In this document: piece after piece, positions 42,755 to 52,970 of the stretch
Layout of the letters: each line of letters starts with the position of its first letter
Numbering within the stretch: the stretch's first letter is position 1
Origin: Nematopogon swammerdamellus
Lineage: Eukaryota; Arthropoda; Insecta; Lepidoptera; Adelidae
Reading direction: 5' to 3'
NCBI GenBank assembly: GCA_946902875.1
Contig: OX336341.1
Coordinates: 124,001 to 188,000, forward strand
DNA length: 64,000 nt
Made by a program: the position numbers and the translations under genes
Notes under the pieces: model-generated
The model's input: the letters and a program-made list of their open reading frames with translations, nothing else
Databases searched by the model: none
Told to the model about the DNA's origin: nothing

Positions 42755-45262
42755 CATTTATTTATTTATTTATTTATTTATATTAAACACCAACAGAGTA
42801 CACACAGCATTTAAACATAGAAGACTCATGACACAAATAGTACATAGTAATATGTGCACCCCAATGACAGGTGAGCACAGCAAGCTTAATACGGAATAAA
42901 AACTAATATATAAAAGTAAAATACAAAAACAAAGACTTCAATAAGAATAAAACAACAACTACTTCTTCAATACAAAACTAAACTAAAAAAAAACAGATAC
43001 AAATAGAACACTAAAAACTAAGTTAATTATTTTAGCTAAAGAAAAAAAAAGTTTAAACTATAATATGTATGTAGAAAAAAAAAAGAAAAACCTAAATAAA
43101 CACTAAAACAAAATAAACATTAAGAAGAATCGGTCCTACAGTATTTTATAAATTTAAACTTTAAAGACGCTCTGGTATCGTGGAATAAGTCCACATTGCA
43201 CTTCCTGTTGAACACATTGAATTGCCTCAGCATTCTGGGCAGTGGAGCATAGTATCCAAGATTAGTACGATATAAATTTAATTTGAAAGGATCATTGTAT
43301 CTAGCGGTGAGACGAGGTACGTTGATACTCACACTGCTCAGAAGCTGAGGACAATCCACCTGACTGTTGACTAACTTATGTAAGAATAACAGATCCAATA
43401 ACAACCTTCTGTCAGCCAAAGACAAGAAATTGTAATACTCTAGCTTGTCACCATAAGATGGGAGGAGTTTCATCAAGTTGTTATGGTAAGAAATATTACG
43501 CATGAACTTTCGTTGTACTTTCTCAATTCGATCAACATAAGTTTTATAGTTCGGATTCCAAATAATGGAACAGTATTCAACATTACTGCGAACCAGAGCA
43601 TTATATAAAGTTATTTTAGTTTTAGTTAATTTAAACATTTTTGTACTTCTCAAAACAAAACCCAGCATTTTAAATGCCTTACCAATTATATTGTTAATGT
43701 GCATATCAAAGCGCAGCTTTGAGTCTAGTGTAACACCAAGATCGCGAATATGGTCCACCTCTTTGAGTGCATTGCCACCTATTGTATATTGCGATTCCAT
43801 TGATTTGTGATTACGCGTGAATCGTATATAGTAGCATTTTGAGTGATTAAGTGACATTTGATTGAGGTCGCACCAGGAGACCAGTCTCTCTATATCCTCC
43901 TGCATTGCCCTAACATCACCAGCACAACTCACTTCTCTGTACACTTTTAAATCGTCAGCGTATAAACAGTAATCACTGTTTCTGAAGCAGTTGGTTATGT
44001 CGTTAATAAAAATGTTGAAAAGAACAGGTCCAAGATGCGAGCCTTGTGGGACACCAGAGGATGCGGAAAAATTATCTGACTCGAAGCCTCCCACCACGAC
44101 TCGCATCACGCGCTTATTTAAGTACGACGCGAACCAGTTCCTTATAGGGCCTTGTATACCGTACGCCGACAATTTAGCAGTCAATATATTATGGCTTACT
44201 TTGTCGAATGCCTTACTGAAGTCAGTATATACGGCATCAATCTGTAGACGCTTATCAACCGACTCAGTCAGAGCATTCACATAATATAGTAAGTTAGTGC
44301 TAGTGGACCTATTCTGAAGGAAACCGTGCTGCCTCTCTGTGAGTAGCTGTTTCATATGCCAGTTGAGTATAGGACAAATTAGAGATTCGAATACTTTGGG
44401 AAATACTGACAAAATTGATATGGGCCTATAGTTACATACTGAATTTTTATCACCACTTTTGAAGACGGGAACTATTTTGGCTTCCTTCCACAAATTGGGA
44501 AATACACCAGTATCGAGCGATTTATTGAAAATAATAGTGAGTGGGATAGCTAGAGAGGCAGCACAATTTCTGACAAATATAGGCGGTATAAGATCAGGAC
44601 CAGCCCCCTTACTAACATCAAGTCTTTTTAATTTAATCAGCACAGTTTGTTTACTAAACGTTATTTTAGTAAGGGAGTTAGTATTGATAGAGTTCTGGAA
44701 GTTAGGAACCGAACCAAATGGCGGATCATATACGGAAGAAAAATGCGATAGAAACAGATCACATATCCCTTTACCTTCAGAGGAAGAACTATTTTTATAC
44801 GACATTTCGGCGGGATAGGTGCTTTTGCTTCTACGCAGATCCTTCAAGTGAGTCCAGAAATACTTTGGATTACTGGCTATACAGGTTTCAATGTGATGCA
44901 TGTAGGACGAGTAACAGTTCCTCAGTATTAAATCACATCTAATTCGGAGAGTATGATATGCCAGCTCGTCCAGCGGATTTCTATACTTCTTAAATCGTGC
45001 CCTTATTTTATCTTTTTCCTTTAATCTTTTTATAAGATTAAAACTGAACCAGCTGGGATACCTCACACTTTTATTTTTAGTTCTAGGTACATGAGAAGTA
45101 ATAATTTTGTGTAGATGACAGTAAAAAATATCGATCATGTCATTCACTAAATCACAAGGACCCAGAACATCAAGCCAAGGCACTTCATCAAGTTCTGCCA
45201 TAATGGCTTCGTAGTCAGCTTTAAAGAAATCATAAATACATAACTTTAAGAAACGTTAAGGT
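42755..45262 (-). mobile_element. Non-LTR retrotransposon, same family as 11.6-14.3 kb, RT frame intact
   Basis: The 3' tail is the (TTTA)n at 42757-42780 (read as (TAAA)n on the minus strand), preceded by about 340 bp of A-rich 3' UTR. The 5' end is truncated near 45262, just upstream of the RT linker (YDFFKADYEAIM in frame). Confidence 0.88.
43120..45201 (-). CDS. LINE ORF2 fragment: linker, complete reverse transcriptase and C-terminal domain
   Basis: 693 codons without a stop. Residues 1-190 are the linker after the endonuclease. RT motifs: KGAGPDLIPPIFVRNC at about 198, NYRPISILSVFPKVFESL at about 257, YTDFSKAFDKVSHNIL at about 325 (first catalytic Asp), SGVPQGSHLGPVLFNIFIND at about 382 and YADDLKVYR at about 414 (catalytic pair). 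The DLGVTLDSKLRF and VEYCSIIWNP blocks follow, then the C-terminal domain. Against the 11891-14320 copy the motifs are the same, but this one lacks frameshifts, so it is younger. The endonuclease is missing, and upstream translation reaches a TAA near 45260. It is probably not mobile by itself but could supply RT if transcribed. Confidence 0.92.
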   Translation of the reverse strand: MAELDEVPWLDVLGPCDLVNDMIDIFYCHLHKIITSHVPRTKNKSVRYPSWFSFNLIKRLKEKDKIRARFKKYRNPLDELAYHTLRIRCDLILRNCYSSYMHHIETCIASNPKYFWTHLKDLRRSKSTYPAEMSYKNSSSSEGKGICDLFLSHFSSVYDPPFGSVPNFQNSINTNSLTKITFSKQTVLIKLKRLDVSKGAGPDLIPPIFVRNCAASLAIPLTIIFNKSLDTGVFPNLWKEAKIVPVFKSGDKNSVCNYRPISILSVFPKVFESLICPILNWHMKQLLTERQHGFLQNRSTSTNLLYYVNALTESVDKRLQIDAVYTDFSKAFDKVSHNILTAKLSAYGIQGPIRNWFASYLNKRVMRVVVGGFESDNFSASSGVPQGSHLGPVLFNIFINDITNCFRNSDYCLYADDLKVYREVSCAGDVRAMQEDIERLVSWCDLNQMSLNHSKCYYIRFTRNHKSMESQYTIGGNALKEVDHIRDLGVTLDSKLRFDMHINNIIGKAFKMLGFVLRSTKMFKLTKTKITLYNALVRSNVEYCSIIWNPNYKTYVDRIEKVQRKFMRNISYHNNLMKLLPSYGDKLEYYNFLSLADRRLLLDLLFLHKLVNSQVDCPQLLSSVSINVPRLTARYNDPFKLNLYRTNLGYYAPLPRMLRQFNVFNRKCNVDLFHDTRASLKFKFIKYCRTDSS

Positions 45263-45489
45263 GATCCAATAGTAAATGTTGGTGTTCCAAATGTGAGTCG
45301 GCCTCACGCACCGATCGATCCGCACCACCACGTATTGGTCGGTTTTATTTTTGTTGTTTGACTTTAGCGTTTGTACTATAATCACACAAAGTTCGACGTT
45401 AGTACGAACTCTTTTTAATATATGGCAAAAGCGAAAACAAAACACCTAGAATTTTTTGTTTTCTTGTGCTATAATAAAAATAAATAATC
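45263..45489. other. Short non-coding spacer
   Basis: AT-rich spacer between LINE fragments, with a CACCGATCGATCCGC patch. Weak traces of endonuclease-like reading are not good enough to call. Confidence 0.4.
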
Positions 45490-45775
45490 ATCGATATCGC
45501 CATGCCGCATGATGTAACCTCGTCAGTAAGGAAGCAGAGAAAATGTATAAAGTATCTGAATCTGCAGCACGAGGTTACCAAAATGTGGCCCGTCGACTCG
45601 GCGATCGTTGTTCCCATAGTCGTTTCGGCGCATGGGCTGATATCGAAGAGCTTCGACGACCACCTTGAGAGGCTCTCGCTGAATGGTTGGGTCAAGGGCC
45701 TGATCCAGAAGGCAGCCCTGCTCGACACTGCGTACATAGTTTAGAGATTTCTCATAGCAATGCTTACAATCGTCA
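45490..45775 (+). pseudogene. LINE C-terminal fragment, homologous to 30.06-30.35 kb
   Basis: The frame reads MPHDVTSSVRKQRK, then LNLQHEVTKMWPVDSAIVV, PIVVSAHGLISKSF and LIQKAALLDTAYIV, with an in-frame TAG exactly where the family normally has Arg ('IVRrFL'); RFLIAML follows. It is about 90% identical by eye at DNA level to the 30.1-30.3 kb fragment over the shared part but keeps about 90 bp more of the C-terminus. Confidence 0.8.
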
Positions 45776-46002
45776 AACTTGGTGCAACGTCTAAATAAAA
45801 ACAAGAAATAATAATATATTGTGTGATGGTGCGGAATCCTCGGTGCGCGAATCCGACTCGAACTTTCTTTAAAGAAAAACTTACACAAATAAATTAGGTT
45901 GTCGGAGGCTGGTTGCGGTAACATGGTCGTGTAGCTTCCAACATTGTAGCTAGTAATACGCAGCTTTACTCTCGACCGAACCCCTAACACACTCCAACAG
46001 AA
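45776..46002. other. Non-coding spacer next to a LINE poly(A)
   Basis: No gene. The poly(T) at 46003-46027 marks the 3' end of the following minus-strand LINE. Confidence 0.5.
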
Positions 46003-48215
46003 AGTTTTTTTTTTTTTTTTTTTTTTTATACTAAGCGCGACATGTGGCGCCGAGTCACCCATAAGGTGTCTAGCGACGCCCATGGACATTCGGACGCAGG
46101 CGGGGGCTGCGAATGCCATGCCGGCCTGACAGGTGCCCATTCACGCCTCTCTTGAAGGACCCGAGACTATACTTGGGGGGAAATATGTGGGCAGGTAGAG
46201 CGTTCCAGAGTTTGCCGGTTCTGTGGAGAAAGGATCTGCAGAACCGATTTGTACGCATCCGCGGTAAATCCAGCGTATAGGGATGCAATCCCTGCCCAGT
46301 GCGCGTTGTACGGAGGTGGAAAGGGGACGCCGGAATCGCGTTAAACAGCTCCTCCGAGCACTCCCCGTGGAATAAGCGATAGAACACGCTTAGGGCGCCG
46401 ACATCCCTACGAAGTTGCAGCGGTTCTAGATCGCGGGACACGTCGGGGTCATCCACAAGTCGCACGGCTCGACGCTGGATCGAGTCCAAAGGCGCAAGCT
46501 GGTATTTGGCTGAGCCATCCCACAGGTGCGAGCAGTACTCCAAGCAGGACCTAATCTGCGATTTATACAGAAGCAGCCTTTGGCCCGGCGTGAAGTACCG
46601 TCGAACCTTATTGAGTACGCCTAGCTTTTTTGAGGCCAGCTTGGCCTTGCCCTCGATATGGCGCCGGTAATTTAGGTCGTGCGACAGTTCGACTCCGAGG
46701 ACCCCGAGGTGGTCGCTTAATTTAAGCGACGTGCCTTGGAAGGAAGGAGCTGGTGTGAACGCCGCCCTCTTCGCACTGAACGCGCAAACTTGTGTTTTTG
46801 AAGCGTTGAACTCGACCAAATTGCTACGGCCCCATTCGGAAATAGACCGAAGCGTTTGTTCGAGTTCAGACACAAGTCTTCGCCTCTTTTCATCCACAAC
46901 TTCTCGTCTGGCTGAAGGGTGACTGGTATAGGATCCGTGTGCTGTACTGTCATCCGCATAACAATGTATGTTGCCGAGTGGCAGCATGTCATTGATATGC
47001 AGAAGAAACAGTGTGGGTGACAGCACAGATCCCTGCGGTACGCCGGCATTCACTGACATGGCGTCCGACGAGCAACCGTCCACTAGGACCTGAATGCTAC
47101 GCCCATGTAGGAAGTCGGCGACCCAGCCGCAGAGGCCAGAAGGAAGTCCGTACGCCGGAAGCTTGCCCAGGAGCGATTTGTGCCAAACCCTATCGAATGC
47201 CTTGGCAATATCGAGGCCAATTGCCAAGGATTCACCATGTCCTTCAAGCGATTCCCCCCAAAGGTGAGTGACGTACGCTAGGAGATCACCAGCAGATCGG
47301 TTTGGCCGAAAGCCATATTGCCGATCGCTGATGAGGTTATTTGTCTCCAGGTACGCCATGAGCTGGGCGTTGATAATACGCTCCATCACCTTGCAGAGTA
47401 GGGAGGTAATCGCTATAGGTCGGTAGTTCGAAGGGTTTGAGCGGTCGCCCTTTTTGGGGACCGCTTGAACAAATGCAGATTTCCAGGCTGCCGGCACACG
47501 GGAAGCAGAGTAAGAGAGGCGGAAAAGGCGCGTTAGCACTGGAGCCAGCTCGGGAGCACACCGTTTCAGCACCAATGCAGGAATCCTATCCGGCCCACTC
47601 GCCTTCCTGGTGTCTAGGGAGAGAAGCTCCGCCCGCACAGTTCGTTGTCGGAACTGTACTTCCGGCATAGAGTTCTCACACCTAGTTATGGATGGAGGGA
47701 TGGCACCCCCATCGTCCAGGTTGGAGTTCCCCGCAAAGAGAGAAACCAATAAATCGGCTTTCTCCTTTGCGGAGTGGGCAAGTGAGCCCCCAGGACACTG
47801 CAGTGGTGGAAGTGAGGAGCGGCAAAAATTCGATTCGACAGATTTGGCGAGAGACCAAAACTCACGGCTCCCAGTTGGGTGCTGGTTCAGCCTATCACCA
47901 ACTCTGCCAATATGCTCGAATTTGGCCCTGGCAATAGCCCTCTTGCAGGATCTGGAGAGGCGGTTGTATTCTTTCTTCAGTTCGGATACATTTGGATCGC
48001 GTCTGGCACGAGCGCACGACCATGCACGATAAGCTGCGCCATTAGCTGCGACAGCTTCAGCACAGTCGCGGCTGTACCAGGGCTGGCTTTTACCACCGAG
48101 GCGGACGAGGGCGCTGGGAATAAACATCTCCATCCAAAGTGATACGCGTCTTCAGGTTTGCCACACGTCGGTCGAGTTCAAGTGTCAAGGACTGTGGAGC
48201 GACACAGTATGAGAA
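46003..48215 (-). mobile_element. CR1-like LINE, subfamily A, with poly(A) tail and open RT
   Basis: A 25-nt poly(T) at 46003-46027 is the reverse complement of the tail, only about 40 bp beyond the stop codon. The 5' boundary is uncertain, near 48140-48220, where RT-linker similarity fades. Diverged fragments of the same subfamily lie at 22195-22375 and 56150-56300. Confidence 0.88.
46070..48133 (-). CDS. LINE ORF2 fragment: CR1-like reverse transcriptase, uninterrupted
   Basis: 687 codons. The N-terminal linker has SQPWYSRDCAEAVAANG and RKASGPDRIPALVLKRC. RT motifs: NYRPIAITSLLCKVMERII at about 236, QYGFRPNRSAGDLLAYV at about 272, LDIAKAFDRVWHKSLL at about 307 (first catalytic Asp), AGVPQGSVLSPTLFLLHIND at about 363 and YADDSTAHG at about 391 (catalytic pair). 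The C-terminal domain contains CLEYCSHLWDG and KLWNALPAHIFP. Codon use is GC-rich, unlike the AT-rich Jockey fragments. The endonuclease and ORF1 are missing. The open frame and long tail argue for recent insertion. Confidence 0.92.
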   Translation of the reverse strand: MEMFIPSALVRLGGKSQPWYSRDCAEAVAANGAAYRAWSCARARRDPNVSELKKEYNRLSRSCKRAIARAKFEHIGRVGDRLNQHPTGSREFWSLAKSVESNFCRSSLPPLQCPGGSLAHSAKEKADLLVSLFAGNSNLDDGGAIPPSITRCENSMPEVQFRQRTVRAELLSLDTRKASGPDRIPALVLKRCAPELAPVLTRLFRLSYSASRVPAAWKSAFVQAVPKKGDRSNPSNYRPIAITSLLCKVMERIINAQLMAYLETNNLISDRQYGFRPNRSAGDLLAYVTHLWGESLEGHGESLAIGLDIAKAFDRVWHKSLLGKLPAYGLPSGLCGWVADFLHGRSIQVLVDGCSSDAMSVNAGVPQGSVLSPTLFLLHINDMLPLGNIHCYADDSTAHGSYTSHPSARREVVDEKRRRLVSELEQTLRSISEWGRSNLVEFNASKTQVCAFSAKRAAFTPAPSFQGTSLKLSDHLGVLGVELSHDLNYRRHIEGKAKLASKKLGVLNKVRRYFTPGQRLLLYKSQIRSCLEYCSHLWDGSAKYQLAPLDSIQRRAVRLVDDPDVSRDLEPLQLRRDVGALSVFYRLFHGECSEELFNAIPASPFHLRTTRTGQGLHPYTLDLPRMRTNRFCRSFLHRTGKLWNALPAHIFPPKYSLGSFKRGVNGHLSGRHGIRSPRLRPNVHGRR

Positions 48216-48219
48216 GGGA

Positions 48220-49945
48220 GAGATATTGTGGAGACACGCACTCCACAACTATCAGGACAGGGCGGTCCGGATTAGATGCCCCGCTCCAGAAAGACAGCTG
48301 GCTCAGTTTGCGAAGTGTGCGTGCTTCTTTTTTTCCAAGTAGATAATAGAAAGTATCGTTCAGGGTCAAAACGTTATATTGGTCATATATCTGCTAATAG
48401 TCTGGTTAAGTTTATTTTAGTCAAAAAATGAATAACTCTGTTGTGTGTGGATTACTATCTTATGCGGTATGGAGATGAATTTCTTCATTTACAATTCCAT
48501 ATTCCTATATTTTCCCTCTTTCTGCCAAATCCCAAAGTGTGTCTCTACATCATGTAATTATGTGAACCAACATTTGAGTAGGTTCCATAAACTACGAACC
48601 ACTCTTCTCACAGTAAAATATGCAGATACTGGTACACAAGGTGCTCAATCAATATCTGTAAGGAAGTGCCTGCTCGATATAAGAGTCAGACAAATTGAGA
48701 CGCTCGCAACACGACACAACACGAGACACCTTCTTACTGTCATTTTATAGATTTACGTTTTGTTTATAGACGTCCAGAGATACCAACCTTGCGGTTACAA
48801 AATCCAGACGTCTACACCTGCACTCTTGCGAGTACAGTGATCATGTATGCAACACGAGACAACAGCGACTAGCCACGAGTAGTGCCGGCCGGCCGACTAG
48901 ACAAAGTGGTTGCCGGTGCAGTTGTTGAATGTTTCCGTACGTTGTGCGCGCGCGGCACTACCCCGCCCCGCCGCGCCCGACCGACACGCTTGCGAGGTGA
49001 AACGACAACAACTTTCCGAATAAAGGCCGCCGCGCCGTTAAAGCACCCTTCCGTCTTGGGGTCGGAACTGAGAGCGGCCGTCACATTTATTTGCTTTCAG
49101 AGGGAGATGCTACCTTCTATTTAGGATGCAAAGCTTTTGCGTGTAACCGAGACGTGTCCTTCTCTCCACCTACATAATGTCGCTGGACGTTTTCAAAGGG
49201 CCCTACTCCTACCTCCCCACAAGCTCCCTTATTCATAGTGCAAGCATGCGTCTAGACATTTAGAAGGTAAAAAGCGGTAAGTTTACAACGAAATTGATCC
49301 GTGTGTAGGTAATATCTAGTATTAATATCTCACAGATTATAACGTAATTTATTTTTTAACCAAGTGCACGCAACAAAAAGGAGGGTTATGTTAATTATAC
49401 TTACCCTAAATATACAGCGACATGACCGCCCTCGTCATCATACAGCTGCATATTGCCATCCAGTACCATTGGAAATAGCTTAGTCTGAACCAGAGCTGTA
49501 CAATTATTTGTAGAGAAACACCGCCACAATTACAGTGTAAATGATTATTTGGTATATTTTCAACGCCTCTGTTCAGTTTTCAGTAGTTTGTAATACTGGT
49601 TAGCTGAATAAGGGCGATTTAGTAGAGGAAAATATGCCAAGTGCTGCAGAAGATGACATGTGTGACCTTCGACACTGCCATTTTAAGAGAGTATACGTGT
49701 AAACGATTATAAAGTCAATGGATGTACAATGGAGTAAATCTAGCTTCTATCACTGCGTAAGGTTGACATTTGACCTGCTAATCAGCCTTTATACTGTAAC
49801 GGTTACAATGCCGCTCAGCGGCTGTTGATGAGTTCACCTGAACACCACATTAGCTCTTTTAATTTATAGTACATACCTTCTTGCATGAAATTAACGCCTA
49901 CTATTACTACTTAATAGTGCTTCACATAAATTAACTTTATTCATA
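48220..49945. other. Non-coding stretch without recognised genes
   Basis: Mixed DNA with a CpG-rich patch around 48940-49080. Frames are short; I see no splice-bounded or family-like sequence. Confidence 0.5.
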
Positions 49946-49950
49946 TTTTT

Positions 49951-50240
49951 AACCCCCGACGAAGGGGTGTTATAAGTTTAACGTGTGTATGTGTATGAAT
50001 GTGTCTGCTGTGGCATAGTTAGCTCCCAAACGGATGGACAGATTTGGATGTGTTTTTTTTTTATTAGAAAGCTGGTTTATTCGGAATGGTTCTTAGCTAT
50101 ATTTGTAATCAAGTAATCAAAAAATTAAATAATAAAAAATTTATTATCTAAAAAAAATTACCGATTTGCATGCGGTTACTTTTAAAAGCTTGAAATAAAA
50201 GTTAAATTACAAATTTAAAAAAACCCGACCCGTAAATAAA
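49951..50240 (+). mobile_element. 'AACCCCCGACG...GGGGTGTTATAAGTTT' interspersed repeat
   Basis: It starts AACCCCCGACGAAGGGGTGT, includes (TGTG/TATG)-rich sequence, CTCCCAAACGGATGGACAG and GAAAGCTGGTTTATTCGGAA. I recall the same arrangement as a high-copy lepidopteran repeat. The 3' boundary is approximate. Confidence 0.6.
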
Positions 50241-50880
50241 ATATAAAAACTCAAAGCAGCGCGGGAATTTACTTAGCGGTCCCCCGACTCCTTTAAGTAA
50301 GTAAACGGACATTATTTTTGACTATTTAAGGCTGCGATATGCAAATTTCGAGATTTTTGAAATTTTCAAAAATTTATTTTTGAGAAACCAGGCCACACAG
50401 AAAAATATAAAAATTGATCACGAAAGCCAAGAATAAAGAGAACTTTATAAACAAATTGTACTCAAAATGTGGCTTATTTACTTAACAAACCCCCTGCATA
50501 ACCCACCTTGTCGTAAACAATTGCTAACATGGTGTTTTTAGCAGCTTTTTTCAGGGTCAACCTATACAAAAACTAAAAAAACAAGCAGGATAAACACTCG
50601 TTCTCATCTTTTTCTTCGGCTTCTCCTGAACATTTTGTGTATAAGTGTATTGATTTTCTCAATAATTTCTTCTAAGAAAACCTAATTTATGGTCCTCTGT
50701 CGTGGTTTTTTTTTTTGGCAAAAGTTACATGTTATAAGAAATACATCACTAAGCATGTTATAATTCATATATTTTTAATGAAAAGAAAAAAAAATCCCAT
50801 TGAAAAATAGGAGTATTTGGTATCGAAAATTATTCTAACAAATGGCACAAATTATAAGCCAAAACGCTCATTGTTTGCAA
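50241..50880. other. AT-rich non-coding stretch
   Basis: No gene or repeat recognised up to the SINE-like insertion. Confidence 0.5.
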
Positions 50881-50889
50881 GTTTTGCAT

Positions 50890-51222
50890 ACATACATACA
50901 TACATATCACACACGCTAAATCCCGACAATCGGGGTAAGCAGAGTAATCGGTGTTGTGCTGCAAGAACTCTGGTCAATTACAGCACAACACCAACCACCA
51001 CGTTTCGCAAAGTATTCGAACAAGATTCAATCGATCAAGCAGCAAGTAAAGGCACGAAGACCCACCTGCTGCATGACTCGGTGGAATTACCGTGCCAAGG
51101 TGAGAGGTGGCGAGCCTGTCGCCCTTTAGCCGGCATCTTGTCCTTATCCCTTAGTCGCCTTTTACGACATGCACGGGGAGAGATGCAGTGGGGATATTCT
51201 TTTTAAGTACCGGCCCCACACG
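50890..51222 (-). mobile_element. SINE-like element, copy 4, with 9-bp target duplication
   Basis: GTTTTGCAT flanks it at 50881-50889 and 51223-51231. It is full length compared with copies 1 and 3, has a (TATG)n tail (ATACATACATACATACAT on the plus strand) and one small deletion near 51130. Confidence 0.9.
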
Positions 51223-51231
51223 GTTTTGCAT

Positions 51232-52500
51232 CGGCGGAATAGGGCCTTAAGGGTTGGGTTTTTTAAATTTTGCTACTTACACTCATTGGCTTACAGTGCG
51301 ACAGCTCTACGCGACAGAGGCGGCGGCGCTGCACGGCGGAGGCGGCGCGTCGCGCGGCACTTCGTTCATCCTCTCCCGCGTAGTGCCAGCGCTCGCCGCT
51401 CCCCTGGCGCGTAGTACGCTCTTACCTTTACTTCATTGTTTACTTCATACAATTTATACGAGTGCATAGTTTAGTGCGCTCGCACTTTCTTATTGTAGTC
51501 AAAATCACACAAAGCATTTGGATGACAATGACAATGAATCAACTAAACGAAACTCGGCTAGAACCAATTAATTAAATTATCGGGAAGTGGCATACAACGC
51601 ACCGAATTGAGGCGCGCTATTGGTGAGCATTCAGCACCCTCTCCAATCGTTGTCTCTCCTTTACACGTATCAAATTGCCATTTAACCGTCTTACTCTATC
51701 GACGTTCACAGAGCGGAAACGTAACGTGATGTATGAGGCGCTCGCGCACTTACGCTGTTTTAAATATTGGCAATATATAGAAGAACTACAATCGCACCTT
51801 TCTACCGGTAAAATGTATGACGAGGGCCTGTCCAGAAAGTAGAATGTCGTTGGCTAGAACTAACATTATTGCACATCTCATCCGCTCCCACTCAACTATT
51901 CCGCATCCGCACATACCGAGCGAGTGAGCGATACATGTGGCGGCGCGGGGCGCGGGGGAGGGCGGGTCGGCTTGCAGGCTTTGTTGTGCGGAGCTCGGAA
52001 GGTCGGGTGTGAAGTTGGTTGGAAACGGCGGCGCAACTTGGCGAATGTGCTGAACTTCGACACATTTACAGAGAGATCATTTCCACTTATATTCAATTTA
52101 ACTTTGGTAGTTGCGGCTGAGCGGCTGAGCGGGGCGGTGGGTAGGCGGAAGGCGCGCGGAGCCGCGGGGGAGGCGCGGGGGAGCGGCGGGCGCGTGCAGC
52201 GCCAGCCAGCGACATTGCAATATACCTACCTCATATTATTGTGCTATCTACCTACGTACAACACACATGCAAGCAATACGAGCAACCAACACTAATGCAA
52301 GTAAACGCTGTCACGTATCGGTATTGGATCGCCGAAGTATTCGACCGGACTTAGGGCAAGTGACAATTCGAACGTCGTCGTCGTGTCTAGCCGTAGTTCG
52401 GATTCTACGTAAAACTGCAGATCCCTTCATAGATGGTAGAACTAAACCCGTTCGGATTGATACCACCACCGCGCCGATTGGTCGTCAATGTATGCTCAAA
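51232..52500. other. Non-coding stretch with CpG-rich blocks
   Basis: CpG-rich at about 51310-51420 and 51935-52200 with AT-rich DNA between. No supported exon. Confidence 0.45.
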
Positions 52501-52504
52501 TTGT

Positions 52505-52702
52505 AGCCCACTGGGTTGGTACCACCGTACTTGATGACCGCATAGAAGTCTCGGTTGTGCTCTCCTCTAGTCCAGTAAGCGAGCAATCCAAAGGGTATGG
52601 CGCCTACCTTCTCGGAGGTGATATCGGCTGGTCGGGTCGGAACATGTGCTCTGGCACCTCTGACTCAGCCACGCTCATACCGGATTACATTAAAAAAACC
52701 TA
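52505..52702 (+). repeat. Dispersed repeat ending 'GGATTACATTAAAAA' (copy 2)
   Basis: Same order of blocks as 39225-39398 (TTGGTACCACCGT, CTACCTTCTCGGAGGTG, CCGGATTACATTAAAAAAAC). Confidence 0.65.
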
Positions 52703-52970
52703 AAGTGACGCTGGCTGATAACTGATAATGGTGGTCGGTAAACCGCACTGGACGAAGGTCGGTCGATACGGCTATGAAAATAGTTCGTATTTTCAGGTCA
52801 GTTCACTGTAACCGGCGGCAGGACCAAAGGAAAGCATGCCATGGCATCGAGTTCGCTAACGTATGCGGGCTGACATCAGGACTGTAGTAAAATGTAGGCA
52901 GCTCACCATGTATTAACTCTCAAGAGCTTTAAAGTATAATGCGAGTACTTAGAACATTGTGGGAGTTGTA

